Source of the DNA: Streptomyces polyasparticus
Lineage (GTDB): Bacteria > Actinomycetota > Actinomycetes > Streptomycetales > Streptomycetaceae
Assembly (NCBI RefSeq): GCF_014493765.1
Contig: NZ_JACTVJ010000013.1
Span: forward strand, 124,001 to 188,000
Length of the DNA: 64,000 bases
Reading direction: 5' to 3'
This document shows, piece by piece, positions 1 through 9,470 of the stretch (positions within the stretch are counted from its first letter, which is position 1; each line of letters begins with the position of its first letter). A program made the translations under genes and the position numbers. Below the pieces are notes generated by a model, which searched no databases, had not been told where the DNA came from, and was given only the letters and a program-made list of their open reading frames with translations.

Positions 1-2
1 GA

Positions 3-854
3 GGGACAGCCACCTTCTACCGGGATACGGGCCCTCAAGACGGACCGATCGTGCTGCTGCCGCACGGCTACCCCGGGTCGTCGTTCGTGTACCGGCAGCT
101 GATGGCCGCACTGGACGACCGATGGCGGCTGATCGCCCCGGACATGCCCGGGTTCGGCTACAGCGCCACCCCCGCGCCGGAGGAGTTCGGCTACACCTTC
201 GACGCCTACGCCGACTTCCTGTTCGAGTTCACCCAGAGCCTCGGCCTGAAGCGCTACGTGATCTGGCTGCACGACTACGGCTCCCAGTTCGGGCTCCGGC
301 TCGCGATGCGGGAACCGGGGCGAGTGGCGGGACTGATCATCCAGAACGGCGACATCTACGAGGACGAGTTCGGACCCAAGTACGACGCCCTGCGCCAGTT
401 CTGGGCCGACCCGGGTCCCGAGGCGCGCCGGGGCATCGCCGCCCACGTCAGCCTGGAGGGCTTCCGGGACGAGTTCACGGGCGAACTGCCCCCCGCCGTC
501 GCGGACCGGATCCCACCCGACCTGTGGACCCTGCACTGGGCGCTCATGCAGACTCCCGAACGCGTGGCGAACCTGGTCCGGCTCCTCGAGGACCAGCCGA
601 GCACCCTGGCGTGGTTCGAGCGTCAGCGGGCCTACCTGCGCGAACACCGGCCCGAGACGCTCATCGTGTGGGGGCCTCACGACGGGTACATGCCCGAAGC
701 CGCAGCCCGCGCGTATCACCGCGACCTCCCCGAGGCGGAGTTGCACCTCCTCGACGGGGGCCACTGGCTGCTCGAAACCCACCTCGACGAGGTGGTCCCA
801 CTGGTCCGCGCGTTCCTCGATCGCGTGCTGCCCTCGGCGGCGGCTTCGCCCTGA
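3..854 (+). CDS. alpha/beta-fold hydrolase, Asp-nucleophile type (5' end outside window)
   Basis: The open frame runs in from the left edge, so the start codon is missing; 283 residues are visible. The order is that of the epoxide hydrolase/haloalkane dehalogenase branch of alpha/beta hydrolases: oxyanion-hole motif PHGYPGSS, MPGFGYS, a nucleophile elbow LHDYGSQFG with Asp rather than Ser, an acid in GPHDGYMP, and the late catalytic His in DGGHWLLET. These enzymes form a covalent ester with the Asp and hydrolyse an epoxide or carbon-halogen bond in the cytoplasm; the substrate cannot be read from sequence. It converges on the small gene at 930–1142, with a strong hairpin between them. A GTG at position 51 is in frame but would remove the first beta strand. 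Confidence 0.85.
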   Translation, partial: GTATFYRDTGPQDGPIVLLPHGYPGSSFVYRQLMAALDDRWRLIAPDMPGFGYSATPAPEEFGYTFDAYADFLFEFTQSLGLKRYVIWLHDYGSQFGLRLAMREPGRVAGLIIQNGDIYEDEFGPKYDALRQFWADPGPEARRGIAAHVSLEGFRDEFTGELPPAVADRIPPDLWTLHWALMQTPERVANLVRLLEDQPSTLAWFERQRAYLREHRPETLIVWGPHDGYMPEAAARAYHRDLPEAELHLLDGGHWLLETHLDEVVPLVRAFLDRVLPSAAASP

Positions 855-884
855 CGAGCGACGGAAAGACCACGGCAACAGCAA

Positions 885-915
885 CGGCCCGCAACTCCGA
901 GGGAGTTGCGGGCCG
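885..915. terminator. bidirectional hairpin terminator
   Basis: A perfect 14-bp inverted repeat (885–898 and 902–915) around a 3-nt loop sits between two convergent stop codons. It has no T-tract, as is usual for Streptomyces terminators. Confidence 0.8.
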
Positions 916-929
916 CCGGCGTATCCGGG

Positions 930-1142
930 TCAGCTCTTGGCGGCGTCCTCCGGCTGTGCGTCGCCGGTCGTCGACGACGCACCCTGCGCACGTTCCTGCA
1001 TCTTGCGGACGAGCTCCTGCTTGAGCTCCTCGGCCGTCTTGCGGTCGTTCGCGCGGGAGGTCGCGGATCCGGCGTCGTTCTTACGGGACAGCTTCTTGCG
1101 CTGCCCGCCCACGCCGAGCAGGTTGTTCCGGCTCTTGGCCAC
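930..1142 (-). CDS. small conserved Streptomyces protein (DUF6243-like)
   Basis: A 70-residue, highly charged and probably cytoplasmic protein. The N-terminus MAKSRNNLLGVGGQRKKLSR is one I recognise from a small Streptomyces family that I believe is DUF6243. The rest is a helical Lys/Glu/Arg-rich segment and an Ala/Ser-rich tail. No enzymatic motif or membrane segment is visible and the function is unknown. It is a single gene convergent with the hydrolase. Confidence 0.7.
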   Translation of the reverse strand: MAKSRNNLLGVGGQRKKLSRKNDAGSATSRANDRKTAEELKQELVRKMQERAQGASSTTGDAQPEDAAKS

Positions 1143-1297
1143 GGGTGATTCCCATCAGGTGAGAGAGATGAAGGTGTCGGAGGGGGCGGGGCCCGGCCCG
1201 CCGGATCTCACTCGTAGATCGGGAGGTGAAAGTACATGGCGCTGACGGTACCGGAGCGCGGGAGGCGGGCGCACCGCATTACCGGTGGGGTGACAGA

Positions 1298-1333
1298 TGA
1301 CAGCTGACAGATATTGAAATCTGTCAGCTGTCA
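1298..1333. promoter_or_regulatory. operator-like palindrome upstream of aldo/keto reductase
   Basis: Perfect 15-bp inverted repeat: 1298–1312 (TGACAGCTGACAGAT) and 1319–1333, with a 6-bp AT-rich spacer. It ends 45 bp before the reductase ATG and is AT-rich against its surroundings. It is most likely the binding site of the TetR regulator encoded at 2409, which would make that regulator autoregulatory. Confidence 0.7.
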
Positions 1334-1378
1334 TGCCAAGCTGAATACGGCACCGTCCTGACCTCCCAAGGAGCCCTC

Positions 1379-2383
1379 ATGAACACCCGCACCCTCGGCA
1401 CCACCGGCCCGGAGACCTCCGCCCTCGGCCTCGGCTGCATGGGCATGTCCGCGCTGTACGGGGACGCCGACCGCGCCGAGTCCCTCGCCACGATCCACGC
1501 CGCGCTCGAAGCGGGCATCACGCTTCTGGACACCGGCGACTTCTACGGCATGGGCCACAACGAGCTGCTGATCAACGAGGCGCTGCGCACCGCCCCCGCC
1601 GCCCTGCGCGAACAGGCGCTCACCAGCGTCAAGTTCGGTGCCCTGCGCACCGTCGAGGGCGGCTTCACCGGCTACGACGGCCGCCCGGCCGCGGTGAAGA
1701 ACTTCGCCGCGTACTCGCTGCAGCGCCTGGGCACCGACCACATCGACATCTACCGGATCGCCCGCGTGGACCCCGACGTACCGATCGAGGAGACCGTCGG
1801 CGCGATCGCCGAGCTGGTGGAGGCCGGGCACGTGCGGCACATCGGCCTCTCCGAGGTCGGCGCCGAGACCCTGCGCCGCGCGGCCGCCGTCGCGCCGATC
1901 TCCGATCTGCAGATCGAGTACTCGCTCATCTCGCGCGGCATCGAGGCGGAGATCCTGCCGACGGCACGCGAGCTCGGCATCGGCATCACCGCGTACGGCG
2001 TCCTGTCCCGCGGCCTGATCTCCGGCCACTTCTCCCGCGACCGCAAGCTCGCCGCGAACGACTTCCGCGGCATGAGCCCCCGCTTCCAGGGCGAGAACCT
2101 CGACCGCAACCTCGATCTCGTCGACGCGCTGCGCAAGATCGCCGAGCAGAAGGGGGTCACGGTCGCGCAGACCGCGATCGCCTGGGTGCTCGCGCAGGGT
2201 GAGGACATCGTGCCGCTGGTCGGCGCCCGCACCCGCACGCGCCTCGCGGAGTCCCTCGGCGCGCTCGATGTCACCCTGGACGCCGCCGACCTCGACGCCA
2301 TCGCCCAGACCGTACCGGCGGACGCCGCCGCGGGCGAGCGCTACCCGGCGAACCAGATGGCACACCTGGACAGCGAGCGCTGA
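1379..2383 (+). CDS. aldo/keto reductase
   Basis: 334 residues, full length for the AKR (alpha/beta)8-barrel family of NADPH-dependent carbonyl reductases. The start is ATG with AAGGAG about 7 bp upstream. Visible motifs are GLGCMGMS at the N-terminus, [12 protein letters not shown] with the catalytic Tyr, and the Lys in TSVKFGA. The usual catalytic His (QHRVDP in close relatives) is replaced: the sequence reads [16 protein letters not shown] sub-branch of AKRs shares this change, so a shifted mechanism or substrate is more likely than a dead enzyme. The TetR gene follows 25 bp downstream, probably co-transcribed, and a perfect palindrome covers the promoter. Confidence 0.9.
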   Translation: MNTRTLGTTGPETSALGLGCMGMSALYGDADRAESLATIHAALEAGITLLDTGDFYGMGHNELLINEALRTAPAALREQALTSVKFGALRTVEGGFTGYDGRPAAVKNFAAYSLQRLGTDHIDIYRIARVDPDVPIEETVGAIAELVEAGHVRHIGLSEVGAETLRRAAAVAPISDLQIEYSLISRGIEAEILPTARELGIGITAYGVLSRGLISGHFSRDRKLAANDFRGMSPRFQGENLDRNLDLVDALRKIAEQKGVTVAQTAIAWVLAQGEDIVPLVGARTRTRLAESLGALDVTLDAADLDAIAQTVPADAAAGERYPANQMAHLDSER

Positions 2384-2408
2384 CCGGCCCCCGGGTACGG
2401 TTCCCACC

Positions 2409-3005
2409 ATGGCCACCGAAACGCTGACCGCCGAGCGCATCCTCGCCGCGACCGAGGACGTGCTGCGTCTGTACGGACCCTCGAAGGCGACCGTCGTCGA
2501 CGTGGCCCGTGCGCTCGGCGTCAGCCACGGCAGCGTCTACCGCCACTTCCGTACGAAGGCGGCGCTGCGCGAAGCCGTCACGAAGCGGTGGCTCGACCGC
2601 ACCACCGGGGAGCTCCGGCAGATCGTCGAGGACTCCTCCGCCACGGCCGAGGACCGGCTGCGGCGCTGGAACGTCCACCTCTTCGAGGCCAAGCGCGCGA
2701 AGGCCGGCGCGGATCCGCAGCTCTTCGCCACGTACGAGGTGCTGCTCCGCGAGAACAGCGAGACGGTCGACGAGCACATCGCGGACCTGGTCGGCCAGCT
2801 GACCGAGATCCTCCAAGCAGGGCTCTCCGAGGGCACGTTCACGCTCGGCTCAGCGGATGTACCCGCCGGCGCGCGTGCGGTCTTCGACGCCACGGTCCGC
2901 TTCCACGACCCGGTGTACGCGGCGCAGTGGGTCCTCCCGGACATCGAGCGCGAGCTGGCCGCGGTACTCGATCTGGTCCTGAACGGGCTGCGGGTCCGGG
3001 CCTGA
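2409..3005 (+). CDS. TetR family transcriptional regulator
   Basis: 198 residues. The N-terminal HTH shows ILAATEDVLRLYG, VVDVARALGVSHGSVYRHF and the following RTKAALREAV, the classical TetR DNA-binding helices; the rest is the all-helical ligand/dimerisation domain. ATG at 2409 is chosen because the N-terminus then matches the family. The gene follows the aldo/keto reductase by 25 bp, so the two probably form one unit controlled by the 1298–1333 palindrome. The ligand is unknown, most likely a reactive carbonyl or other small molecule handled by the reductase. Confidence 0.9.
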   Translation: MATETLTAERILAATEDVLRLYGPSKATVVDVARALGVSHGSVYRHFRTKAALREAVTKRWLDRTTGELRQIVEDSSATAEDRLRRWNVHLFEAKRAKAGADPQLFATYEVLLRENSETVDEHIADLVGQLTEILQAGLSEGTFTLGSADVPAGARAVFDATVRFHDPVYAAQWVLPDIERELAAVLDLVLNGLRVRA

Positions 3006-3009
3006 CCCC

Positions 3010-3702
3010 TCAGCTCTCCACGCCGAGCTGTCGCGCCAGATCCGTCAAGTCCTCGGCGTACAGGTCGAATCGGTCCGCCGAGCCCGGCGGGTCGCCGACC
3101 GGCCGTGCCACATAGGCGGTGCGCATCCCGAGCTTCTGCGCGCCGCGCAGGTCCCAGGCGTGCGCGGCGATCATCAGGAGGCGCTCGGGCGGCCGTCCCG
3201 AGGCGGTGACGGCAAGGCGGTAGACCTCCGGGTCCGGCTTGTACGCGCGGACGTCCTCGGCGGACAGGGCCTGGTGCCAGCGCAGGCCCGCGGACGCGTT
3301 GAGCCGAAGCAACGCTGTACGGCTGGCGTTGGACAGGCCGAGCACCGGAAAGCCGCGCGCCAGCCGAGCGAGTCCGGCCGCGCTGTCCGGCCAGGCCGGC
3401 AGCCGGTGGGCCGCCTCGGCGAGGCGGGCGAGAGCCGCCTCGTCCTTGATGCCGACGGCCTCGGCCACCTGCTCGGCGGCCTCGCGGTCGACCACGTCGG
3501 TGTCGGCGTAGGCGCGTTCGCCCTCGGCCATACGCTGCTGCTCGCGCGCGATGTGCTGCTGCCACATCGCGACCAGGCGCCCGGCCCGCGGCTCGTCCAG
3601 GGTCGGATCGAGCTCGCGGACCGCCGTCCGCAGACCGGTGGGTTCATCGACGAGTGTCCCCAGTACGTCGAAGACGAGGGCGTCGATGTCCAGGTGCGGC
3701 AT
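3010..3702 (-). CDS. HAD superfamily hydrolase, haloacid dehalogenase type II-like
   Basis: 230 residues, typical of L-2-haloacid dehalogenases. Motif I is FDVLGTLVD near residue 10 (Asp nucleophile), motif II is LGLSNAS, motif III is Lys in AYKPDPEVY, and motif IV is the AAHAWDLRGA segment; the helical cap lies between motifs I and II. The expected reaction is hydrolytic dehalogenation of 2-haloalkanoates through an aspartyl ester, but generic phosphatase activity cannot be excluded. Its stop lies 4 bp from the TetR stop, with no room for a separate terminator. Confidence 0.88.
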   Translation of the reverse strand: MPHLDIDALVFDVLGTLVDEPTGLRTAVRELDPTLDEPRAGRLVAMWQQHIAREQQRMAEGERAYADTDVVDREAAEQVAEAVGIKDEAALARLAEAAHRLPAWPDSAAGLARLARGFPVLGLSNASRTALLRLNASAGLRWHQALSAEDVRAYKPDPEVYRLAVTASGRPPERLLMIAAHAWDLRGAQKLGMRTAYVARPVGDPPGSADRFDLYAEDLTDLARQLGVES

Positions 3703-3771
3703 GCCGGATCTCCCACGGTCGAGGGCGAGTTCGGCTCACGAACCTACCTCCGCCCGGCCGCCGGCGGGCGT

Positions 3772-4704
3772 TCAGGCCACGTCGAGGACCGCCTTGCCGT
3801 GCAGGCGGCGGCCGAGCAGCGCCTCCACCGCCTCGCCGTAACCGGTCCACGGGCCGCGCAGACTGATGCCCGGGTCGAGCCGTCCCGCGGCGACCTCGGC
3901 GGCGAGCCAGGTCAGGTCGGCCGAGAAGTCCGCGGCCGGATCGCCGAAGAGGAAGAACGTACGGATCGACCGCTCGTGCAGGCCGTCGATCCCCATCAGC
4001 GCCTCGGGCGCGAGGACGGTGTCCGCCTCGGCCGAGCGGCCGACGCTGACCAGCGTCCCGTGCGCCTCCAACTTCGCGAAGGCGTCGGCCAGTTGACGTC
4101 CACCGACGTTGTCGAGGACCGCGTACACGGGACGCTCCACGGCGTCCGGCGCGGTGTACACCTCCTTCGCCCCCAGGGCGCGCAGCACGTCCGCCTGGGC
4201 GGGGTCCCGGCTGATGGCCACGACGTCGGCGCCCCCGCGCGCCGCGAGCTGCACCGCGAAGCGGCCCACGCCGCCGGAAGCGCCGGTGACCATGACCCGG
4301 CGGCCGAGCAGCGACCCCATGCGGCGCAGCACGCGCAGGGCGCTCAGGCCGGCGACCGGCAGGGTGCTGACGGCGCCGAGATCCGCGTCGTCGGGCACGG
4401 CGCCGAGCCGCGCGGCGGGGACCGCGCGCAGCTCCGCCCAGCCCTGCTCGCCGATGGTGACCACACGGGTCCCCTCGGCCGGCCCCGAACCGTCCTGCGC
4501 CGCCTTCTCCACGACGCCCGCGGCGTCCCAGCCGATCACCGTGCCGTCCGGCGTCCAGGCGGCCGCGGCGCCGTGCACCTCGCCGAAGTTGAGCGAGACG
4601 GCACTCACCCGCACCAAGGCCTCGTCCGGCGCAGGGACCGGATCCGGGACCTCGGCCAGGGAAAGGTGTCCTGCCGCGCCGTGATCGACCACGAGTGCCC
4701 GCAT
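3772..4704 (-). CDS. zinc-binding-dehydrogenase family (quinone oxidoreductase-like MDR)
   Basis: 310 residues. The fold order is that of medium-chain dehydrogenases/reductases: an N-terminal GroES-like domain ([22 protein letters not shown]) and a Rossmann domain with [19 protein letters not shown] for NADPH. The Cys/His ligands of zinc alcohol dehydrogenases are absent, so it belongs to the zinc-independent quinone oxidoreductase-like branch. The likely role is NADPH-dependent reduction of quinones or alpha,beta-unsaturated carbonyls. It is divergent from the TetR gene at 4830, with a perfect operator palindrome 53 bp upstream of its ATG. Confidence 0.9.
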   Translation of the reverse strand: MRALVVDHGAAGHLSLAEVPDPVPAPDEALVRVSAVSLNFGEVHGAAAAWTPDGTVIGWDAAGVVEKAAQDGSGPAEGTRVVTIGEQGWAELRAVPAARLGAVPDDADLGAVSTLPVAGLSALRVLRRMGSLLGRRVMVTGASGGVGRFAVQLAARGGADVVAISRDPAQADVLRALGAKEVYTAPDAVERPVYAVLDNVGGRQLADAFAKLEAHGTLVSVGRSAEADTVLAPEALMGIDGLHERSIRTFFLFGDPAADFSADLTWLAAEVAAGRLDPGISLRGPWTGYGEAVEALLGRRLHGKAVLDVA

Positions 4705-4756
4705 GTCTCCGCCTCCATCGTCAGCTGCCGTCGTACGCCCCGTATCCCACCGAGCA

Positions 4757-4777
4757 AAGTGCCACAGTGTGGCACTT
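4757..4777. promoter_or_regulatory. TetR-type operator in divergent promoter region
   Basis: Perfect 10-bp inverted repeat around one base: AAGTGCCACA (4757–4766), G, TGTGGCACTT (4768–4777). It lies between the divergent MDR (start 4704) and TetR (start about 4830) genes, where repressor binding would block both promoters. Confidence 0.8.
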
Positions 4778-4829
4778 GCGCCATTAGAGCATACGCTCGG
4801 ATCGGGCGCGGGCGGCTAGGATGGGGCGC

Positions 4830-5426
4830 ATGACGACCGCAGCGCAGCCCCCGACCTTGCGCGAACGCAAGAAGCAGCGCACCCGCCAGGCGCTGGCCGA
4901 GACAGCTGTCACGCTGTTCACCGAGCGCGGCTTCGACGCGACGCCCCTCGATGCGCTGCTCGACGAGGTGGAGGTCTCGCGGCGGACGTTCTTCCGCACG
5001 TACCGCTCCAAGGAAGATGTGACGCTGACCGCGGTGAAGGAGCTCTGGGGCACCTTCCTCGACGTCATCGAGGAGCCCGGGCGGTCCGGACCGCTGGCCG
5101 ATGTGTTCCGGGACGCGATGCTGACCACGCTCGACCGCATGAGCGCCGAGTGGTCCCCGCGGTTCGCGGCCACCCTGCAACTGATCGAGCAGTCACCGTC
5201 CTTGCACGGTCACGCGCTGCGGGACTGCGCCGAGATCCAGGCGGGCGTACGGGAGCGTCTCGGCATCGCGGACACGCTCGAGGCGCGGCTGCTCATCGAG
5301 TACTGCGTCGCGACCTGGCGCTGCGCGCTCGACGAGTGGCCGGCCCCGTACGCACCGGCGAAGCTGCCCGGGTGCGTACGGCGCGCGTTCGCGGCCATGC
5401 CGGACAGCCTCGCGGTCACGGTCTGA
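4830..5426 (+). CDS. TetR family transcriptional regulator
   Basis: 198 residues from the ATG at 4830; an in-frame ATG at 4821 would add three. I prefer 4830 because an AGGA lies about 8 bp upstream. The HTH is clear: RQALAETAVTLFTERGF, TPLDALLDEVEVSRRTFFRTY, SKEDVTL. The C-terminal half is a helical effector domain. It is divergently transcribed from the MDR oxidoreductase across a 21-bp palindrome, the standard layout of a self-regulating repressor and its target. The effector is unknown, plausibly the electrophile reduced by the MDR enzyme. Confidence 0.9.
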   Translation: MTTAAQPPTLRERKKQRTRQALAETAVTLFTERGFDATPLDALLDEVEVSRRTFFRTYRSKEDVTLTAVKELWGTFLDVIEEPGRSGPLADVFRDAMLTTLDRMSAEWSPRFAATLQLIEQSPSLHGHALRDCAEIQAGVRERLGIADTLEARLLIEYCVATWRCALDEWPAPYAPAKLPGCVRRAFAAMPDSLAVTV

Positions 5427-5447
5427 GCAACCGAAGGTCCCCGGACC

Positions 5448-5654
5448 TCAGCTCTCCGAAGGATCCACCGTCGCCTGATGCTCCCCGGCGAGGTGCTCCT
5501 CGGCCTTGAGCCATGGCAGGAACTGGGCGCTGCGGCGCCAGCCGCAGGTGCCGCAGACGAGGACGCGCTGCACCCCCGACTTGCTGACCTGGACGGTGTG
5601 TTCACGGCCGTGCTGGTCCCAGCGGCTGACCCTGCTGGTGGTCATGGACGGCAT
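5448..5654 (-). CDS. small conserved protein with CxxC/His zinc-ribbon-like motif
   Basis: 68 residues from the ATG at 5654, chosen because AGGAGG lies 5 bp upstream; the later in-frame ATG at 5645 has no ribosome-binding site. The centre has VCGTCGWRRSAQF followed by EEHLAGEH, so two Cys and two His could bind one zinc. There is no signal peptide or membrane segment. It resembles short, uncharacterised actinobacterial proteins. It converges on the TetR gene with 21 bp between stops. Function unknown. Confidence 0.65.
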   Translation of the reverse strand: MPSMTTSRVSRWDQHGREHTVQVSKSGVQRVLVCGTCGWRRSAQFLPWLKAEEHLAGEHQATVDPSES

Positions 5655-5763
5655 ACGTGCCTCCTGGCGCATCCGACACGGGAGTTGGCGTGGGGCGCCG
5701 ACCAGTGTGCAGCATCCACAACATCAACAGGGGCAGCCGTAGGGGATATTGGTCACTCGTTGG

Positions 5764-6663
5764 CTACTGGTTCAGCGGGAGTGCCAGGTCGACGACCTGA
5801 CGCCCTTCGGGGAGGGAGCCGAGAGAACTCGCCTTCCCCGTCAGCAGATCGACGCGGAACACGCTGTTCCGAGTGACGGCGTAGCCGGTGTTGATGCCCG
5901 AGCGCCCCGAGCTCAGGATGTCGAAGCCGGAGGCCGCGCCCGCGTCCACGCCGAGCTTGCCGGTCGGGGCCAGGCTGCCGTTGTTGGCCGGGGACTGGAT
6001 CGCGATCTGATCGGCCGAGGTGTCCAGGTCGAAGAGGGTCGTCCCGGTCGCCGCGTCCAGATCGTTGTTGGTGTACGCGGCCCCGGTCACCCCGAGTGCC
6101 GTACCGCCGGGCGGAGTCGGGTTGGTGAGCGTCCCGTCGGCGGCGGTGGTCCCGGCGGCGGGCGCGCCGGCCGCGTCGTCGATGTTGTGCCGCAGGTTCT
6201 GACCGGTGTCGCTGATGACGCGGAGCCGGTTGGCGGCGGGGTTGAAGTCGACGCCGAAGGACTGGCCCTGCAGCGCGACGGTGAGCTGCGAGACCTTCTC
6301 CGCCCGCGCGCCGGCCTCGCGCACGGTGTAGACACCGCCGCGGTCGCCGACCGCGTACAGCTTCTTGTCCTGGACGCGATAGTCGATGCCGATCAGCGAG
6401 GTGTCCCCCTGGAGTCCGTCGACCTTGCCGAGCACAACCGCCTTGCCCGGCTGGTCCGTTCGGAAGGCGACGAGCCGCTGGTCGAAGGTGAGCCCGACGG
6501 CCCGCGGCCCCGAGGAGCCGAAAGCCCCGGCCGCGCTGCGCGTACCGACGGCCGCGCGGTCCGCCGACGCCGCCGTACCCCCGAGCGCCCCGGCCCCGAC
6601 GGCCCCGACGGTCCCGAGCGCGAGGCCCATGGTCACGATCCCGATGATGGTCTGCTTGCGCAT
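5764..6663 (-). CDS. secreted DUF4394 domain protein
   Basis: 299 residues from the ATG at 6663. The first ~30 residues (MRKQTIIGIVTMGLALG then Gly/Ala-rich) form a Sec-type signal peptide. The remainder has the repeated pattern of DUF4394 proteins: LTFDQRLVAFRTD, VDGLQGDTSLIGIDYRV, a KLYAVGDRGGVYTV strand pair, FGVDFNPAANRLRVISD and TGINTGYAV-like blades, which suggests a beta-propeller. It is exported to the surface or medium. No catalytic residue can be named and the role is unknown. It is monocistronic and lies downstream of the glyS terminator. Confidence 0.8.
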   Translation of the reverse strand: MRKQTIIGIVTMGLALGTVGAVGAGALGGTAASADRAAVGTRSAAGAFGSSGPRAVGLTFDQRLVAFRTDQPGKAVVLGKVDGLQGDTSLIGIDYRVQDKKLYAVGDRGGVYTVREAGARAEKVSQLTVALQGQSFGVDFNPAANRLRVISDTGQNLRHNIDDAAGAPAAGTTAADGTLTNPTPPGGTALGVTGAAYTNNDLDAATGTTLFDLDTSADQIAIQSPANNGSLAPTGKLGVDAGAASGFDILSSGRSGINTGYAVTRNSVFRVDLLTGKASSLGSLPEGRQVVDLALPLNQ

Positions 6664-6770
6664 GTGTACGCCCCCGTGGAGTCGAGTTCCGGTGCCGCGG
6701 ACCGCCCCCTGCGATCCGCATACGGGTGCTTCGGAGCAGTACTCCCCGGGGATTGGGGCGAGTTGGGCCC

Positions 6771-6841
6771 GCAGACGAAAGCCCCCGCCTTCCGCAGGCA
6801 GACGAAAGCCCCCGCCTCCCACAGAAGGGGAGCCGGGGGCT
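6771..6841 (-). terminator. glyS terminator with a duplicated arm
   Basis: The GC-rich arm at 6798–6817 pairs with 6825–6841 (core AGCCGGGGGCTTC), giving the hairpin that ends glyS. The same 20-bp arm, GCAGACGAAAGCCCCCGCCT, is repeated exactly at 6771–6790, 27 bp away. Two alternative hairpins can therefore form with the same partner strand. Confidence 0.75.
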
Positions 6842-6861
6842 TCGTACGGGAAGGAGAACCG

Positions 6862-8244
<1,383 letters not shown>

Positions 8245-8384
8245 GGTGCTCTCTTCAGTACGACGGCGAAGAAGCGCGCTGGATACGCGCTCCTGGAGCG
8301 AATGCTTCAGGTTACCGGCGGCTCCCACCCCCGGATCAAATCGGTTCGGGGGTGCATTCCGGGATGCAAGGGACCTTCGACTTG

Positions 8385-8414
8385 TTGACAATCGTTTCCA
8401 GTTTTGTTGAAAAT
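8385..8414 (+). promoter_or_regulatory. znuACB promoter (-35 TTGACA, -10 GAAAAT)
   Basis: TTGACA at 8385–8390 is a perfect -35. GAAAAT at 8409–8414 lies 18 bp on and matches 4/6 of the -10 consensus. The predicted start of transcription falls at about 8421–8422, on the A of the znuA ATG, so the mRNA is probably leaderless; no Shine-Dalgarno sequence is visible upstream of that ATG. Confidence 0.6.
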
Positions 8415-8422
8415 GAGTGTCA
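8386..8422. promoter_or_regulatory. two Zur boxes over the znuACB promoter
   Basis: Against the Streptomyces Zur box TGAAAATGATTTTCA, the site 8408–8422 (TGAAAATGAGTGTCA) matches 13 of 15 and the site 8386–8400 (TGACAATCGTTTCCA) matches 11 of 15. The first covers the -10 and the second the -35. Zinc-loaded Zur bound here would block RNA polymerase. Confidence 0.85.
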
Positions 8423-9432
8423 TGAACGTACGACGCCCCTCCCGTCTGATATCCACGGCCGCCCTCGCCGGTGCCTCCACCCTGGGTCTGCTCGCCCTGT
8501 CCGCGTGCGGCAGCTCGAACGCGGCCGACGGCAAGAGCGACGGGAAGCTCGACGTCGTGGCGTCGTTCTACCCCATGCAGTACCTCGCCGAGGAGATCGG
8601 CGGGGACCACGTGAACGTGGACACCCTGACCAAGCCGGGCGTCGAGCCGCACGATCTGGAGCTCAGCCCGAAGCAGACCGTCGAGCTCGGCAACGCCGAC
8701 ATGATCCTTTACCTGAAGGATCTGCAGCCCGCCGTGGACAAGGCCATCGACCAGTCCGGCGTGAAGACCGTGGTGGACGCGGCCGGCCTCACCAAGCTGG
8801 AGAAGCACGGCTCCTCCGAGGACCACGAGGGCCACGACCACGAGGGCGAGGACGCCCACGCGGATGAGCACGCCGAGGACGAGCACGGTCACTCGCACGA
8901 GTCCGAGGCCGGTGAGGACCCGCACATCTGGCTCGACCCGGTGAAGTACGCCGAGGTCGCCAACGGTGTGGGCGACGCCCTGGCCAAGGCCGACCCGGAC
9001 CACGCGGCCGACTACAAGAAGAACACCGAGGCCCTGGTCGGCAAGCTCGAAGCCCTGAACAAGGACTTCGCGGACGGTCTGAAGAACACCACGACCAAGA
9101 CCTTCATCACCACGCACGCCGCCTTCGGCTACCTCGCCGAGCGCTACGGCCTGGACCAAGAGGCCATCTCCGGTCTCTCGCCCGAGGCCGAGCCCAGCCC
9201 GGCGCGGATCAAGGAGCTGCAGGAGACCGCGGAGCACGACAAGGTCTCGACGGTCTTCTTCGAGACGCTCGCCAGCGACAAGACGGCGAAGACCCTCGCG
9301 AAGGACACCGGTCTGAAGACCGACGTCCTGGACCCGCTCGAGGGAATTACCGACAAGTCCAAGGGCGCTGACTACCTCGAGGTCATGCAGTCCAACCTCA
9401 CCGCGCTGAAGTCCGCGCTCGGCGCCAAGTAA
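8422..9432 (+). CDS. znuA: zinc ABC transporter substrate-binding lipoprotein ZnuA
   Basis: 336 residues. The signal peptide ends in a lipobox LSAC with Cys29, so the protein is anchored on the outer face of the membrane. It belongs to the cluster A-I (SBP_bac_9) metal-binding proteins: [25 protein letters not shown], the His/Asp/Glu-rich loop near residues 134–163 ([18 protein letters not shown]) typical of zinc rather than manganese binders, then EDPHIWLDP, and [16 protein letters not shown] with another ligand His. The start is ATG at 8422; ATG at 8413 is in frame but lies inside the Zur box. It captures Zn(II) for ZnuB/ZnuC and is the first gene of the Zur-controlled operon. Confidence 0.95.
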   Translation: MNVRRPSRLISTAALAGASTLGLLALSACGSSNAADGKSDGKLDVVASFYPMQYLAEEIGGDHVNVDTLTKPGVEPHDLELSPKQTVELGNADMILYLKDLQPAVDKAIDQSGVKTVVDAAGLTKLEKHGSSEDHEGHDHEGEDAHADEHAEDEHGHSHESEAGEDPHIWLDPVKYAEVANGVGDALAKADPDHAADYKKNTEALVGKLEALNKDFADGLKNTTTKTFITTHAAFGYLAERYGLDQEAISGLSPEAEPSPARIKELQETAEHDKVSTVFFETLASDKTAKTLAKDTGLKTDVLDPLEGITDKSKGADYLEVMQSNLTALKSALGAK

Positions 9433-9470
9433 TCCACGTACCCCTGCAAGGACCGGAGGCGCGAGCAGCC

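Noticed and set aside
8245-8384. T-box riboswitch upstream of glyS
   Set aside because: No T-box sequence or glycine specifier stem visible, and such elements are not expected for glyS in this group.
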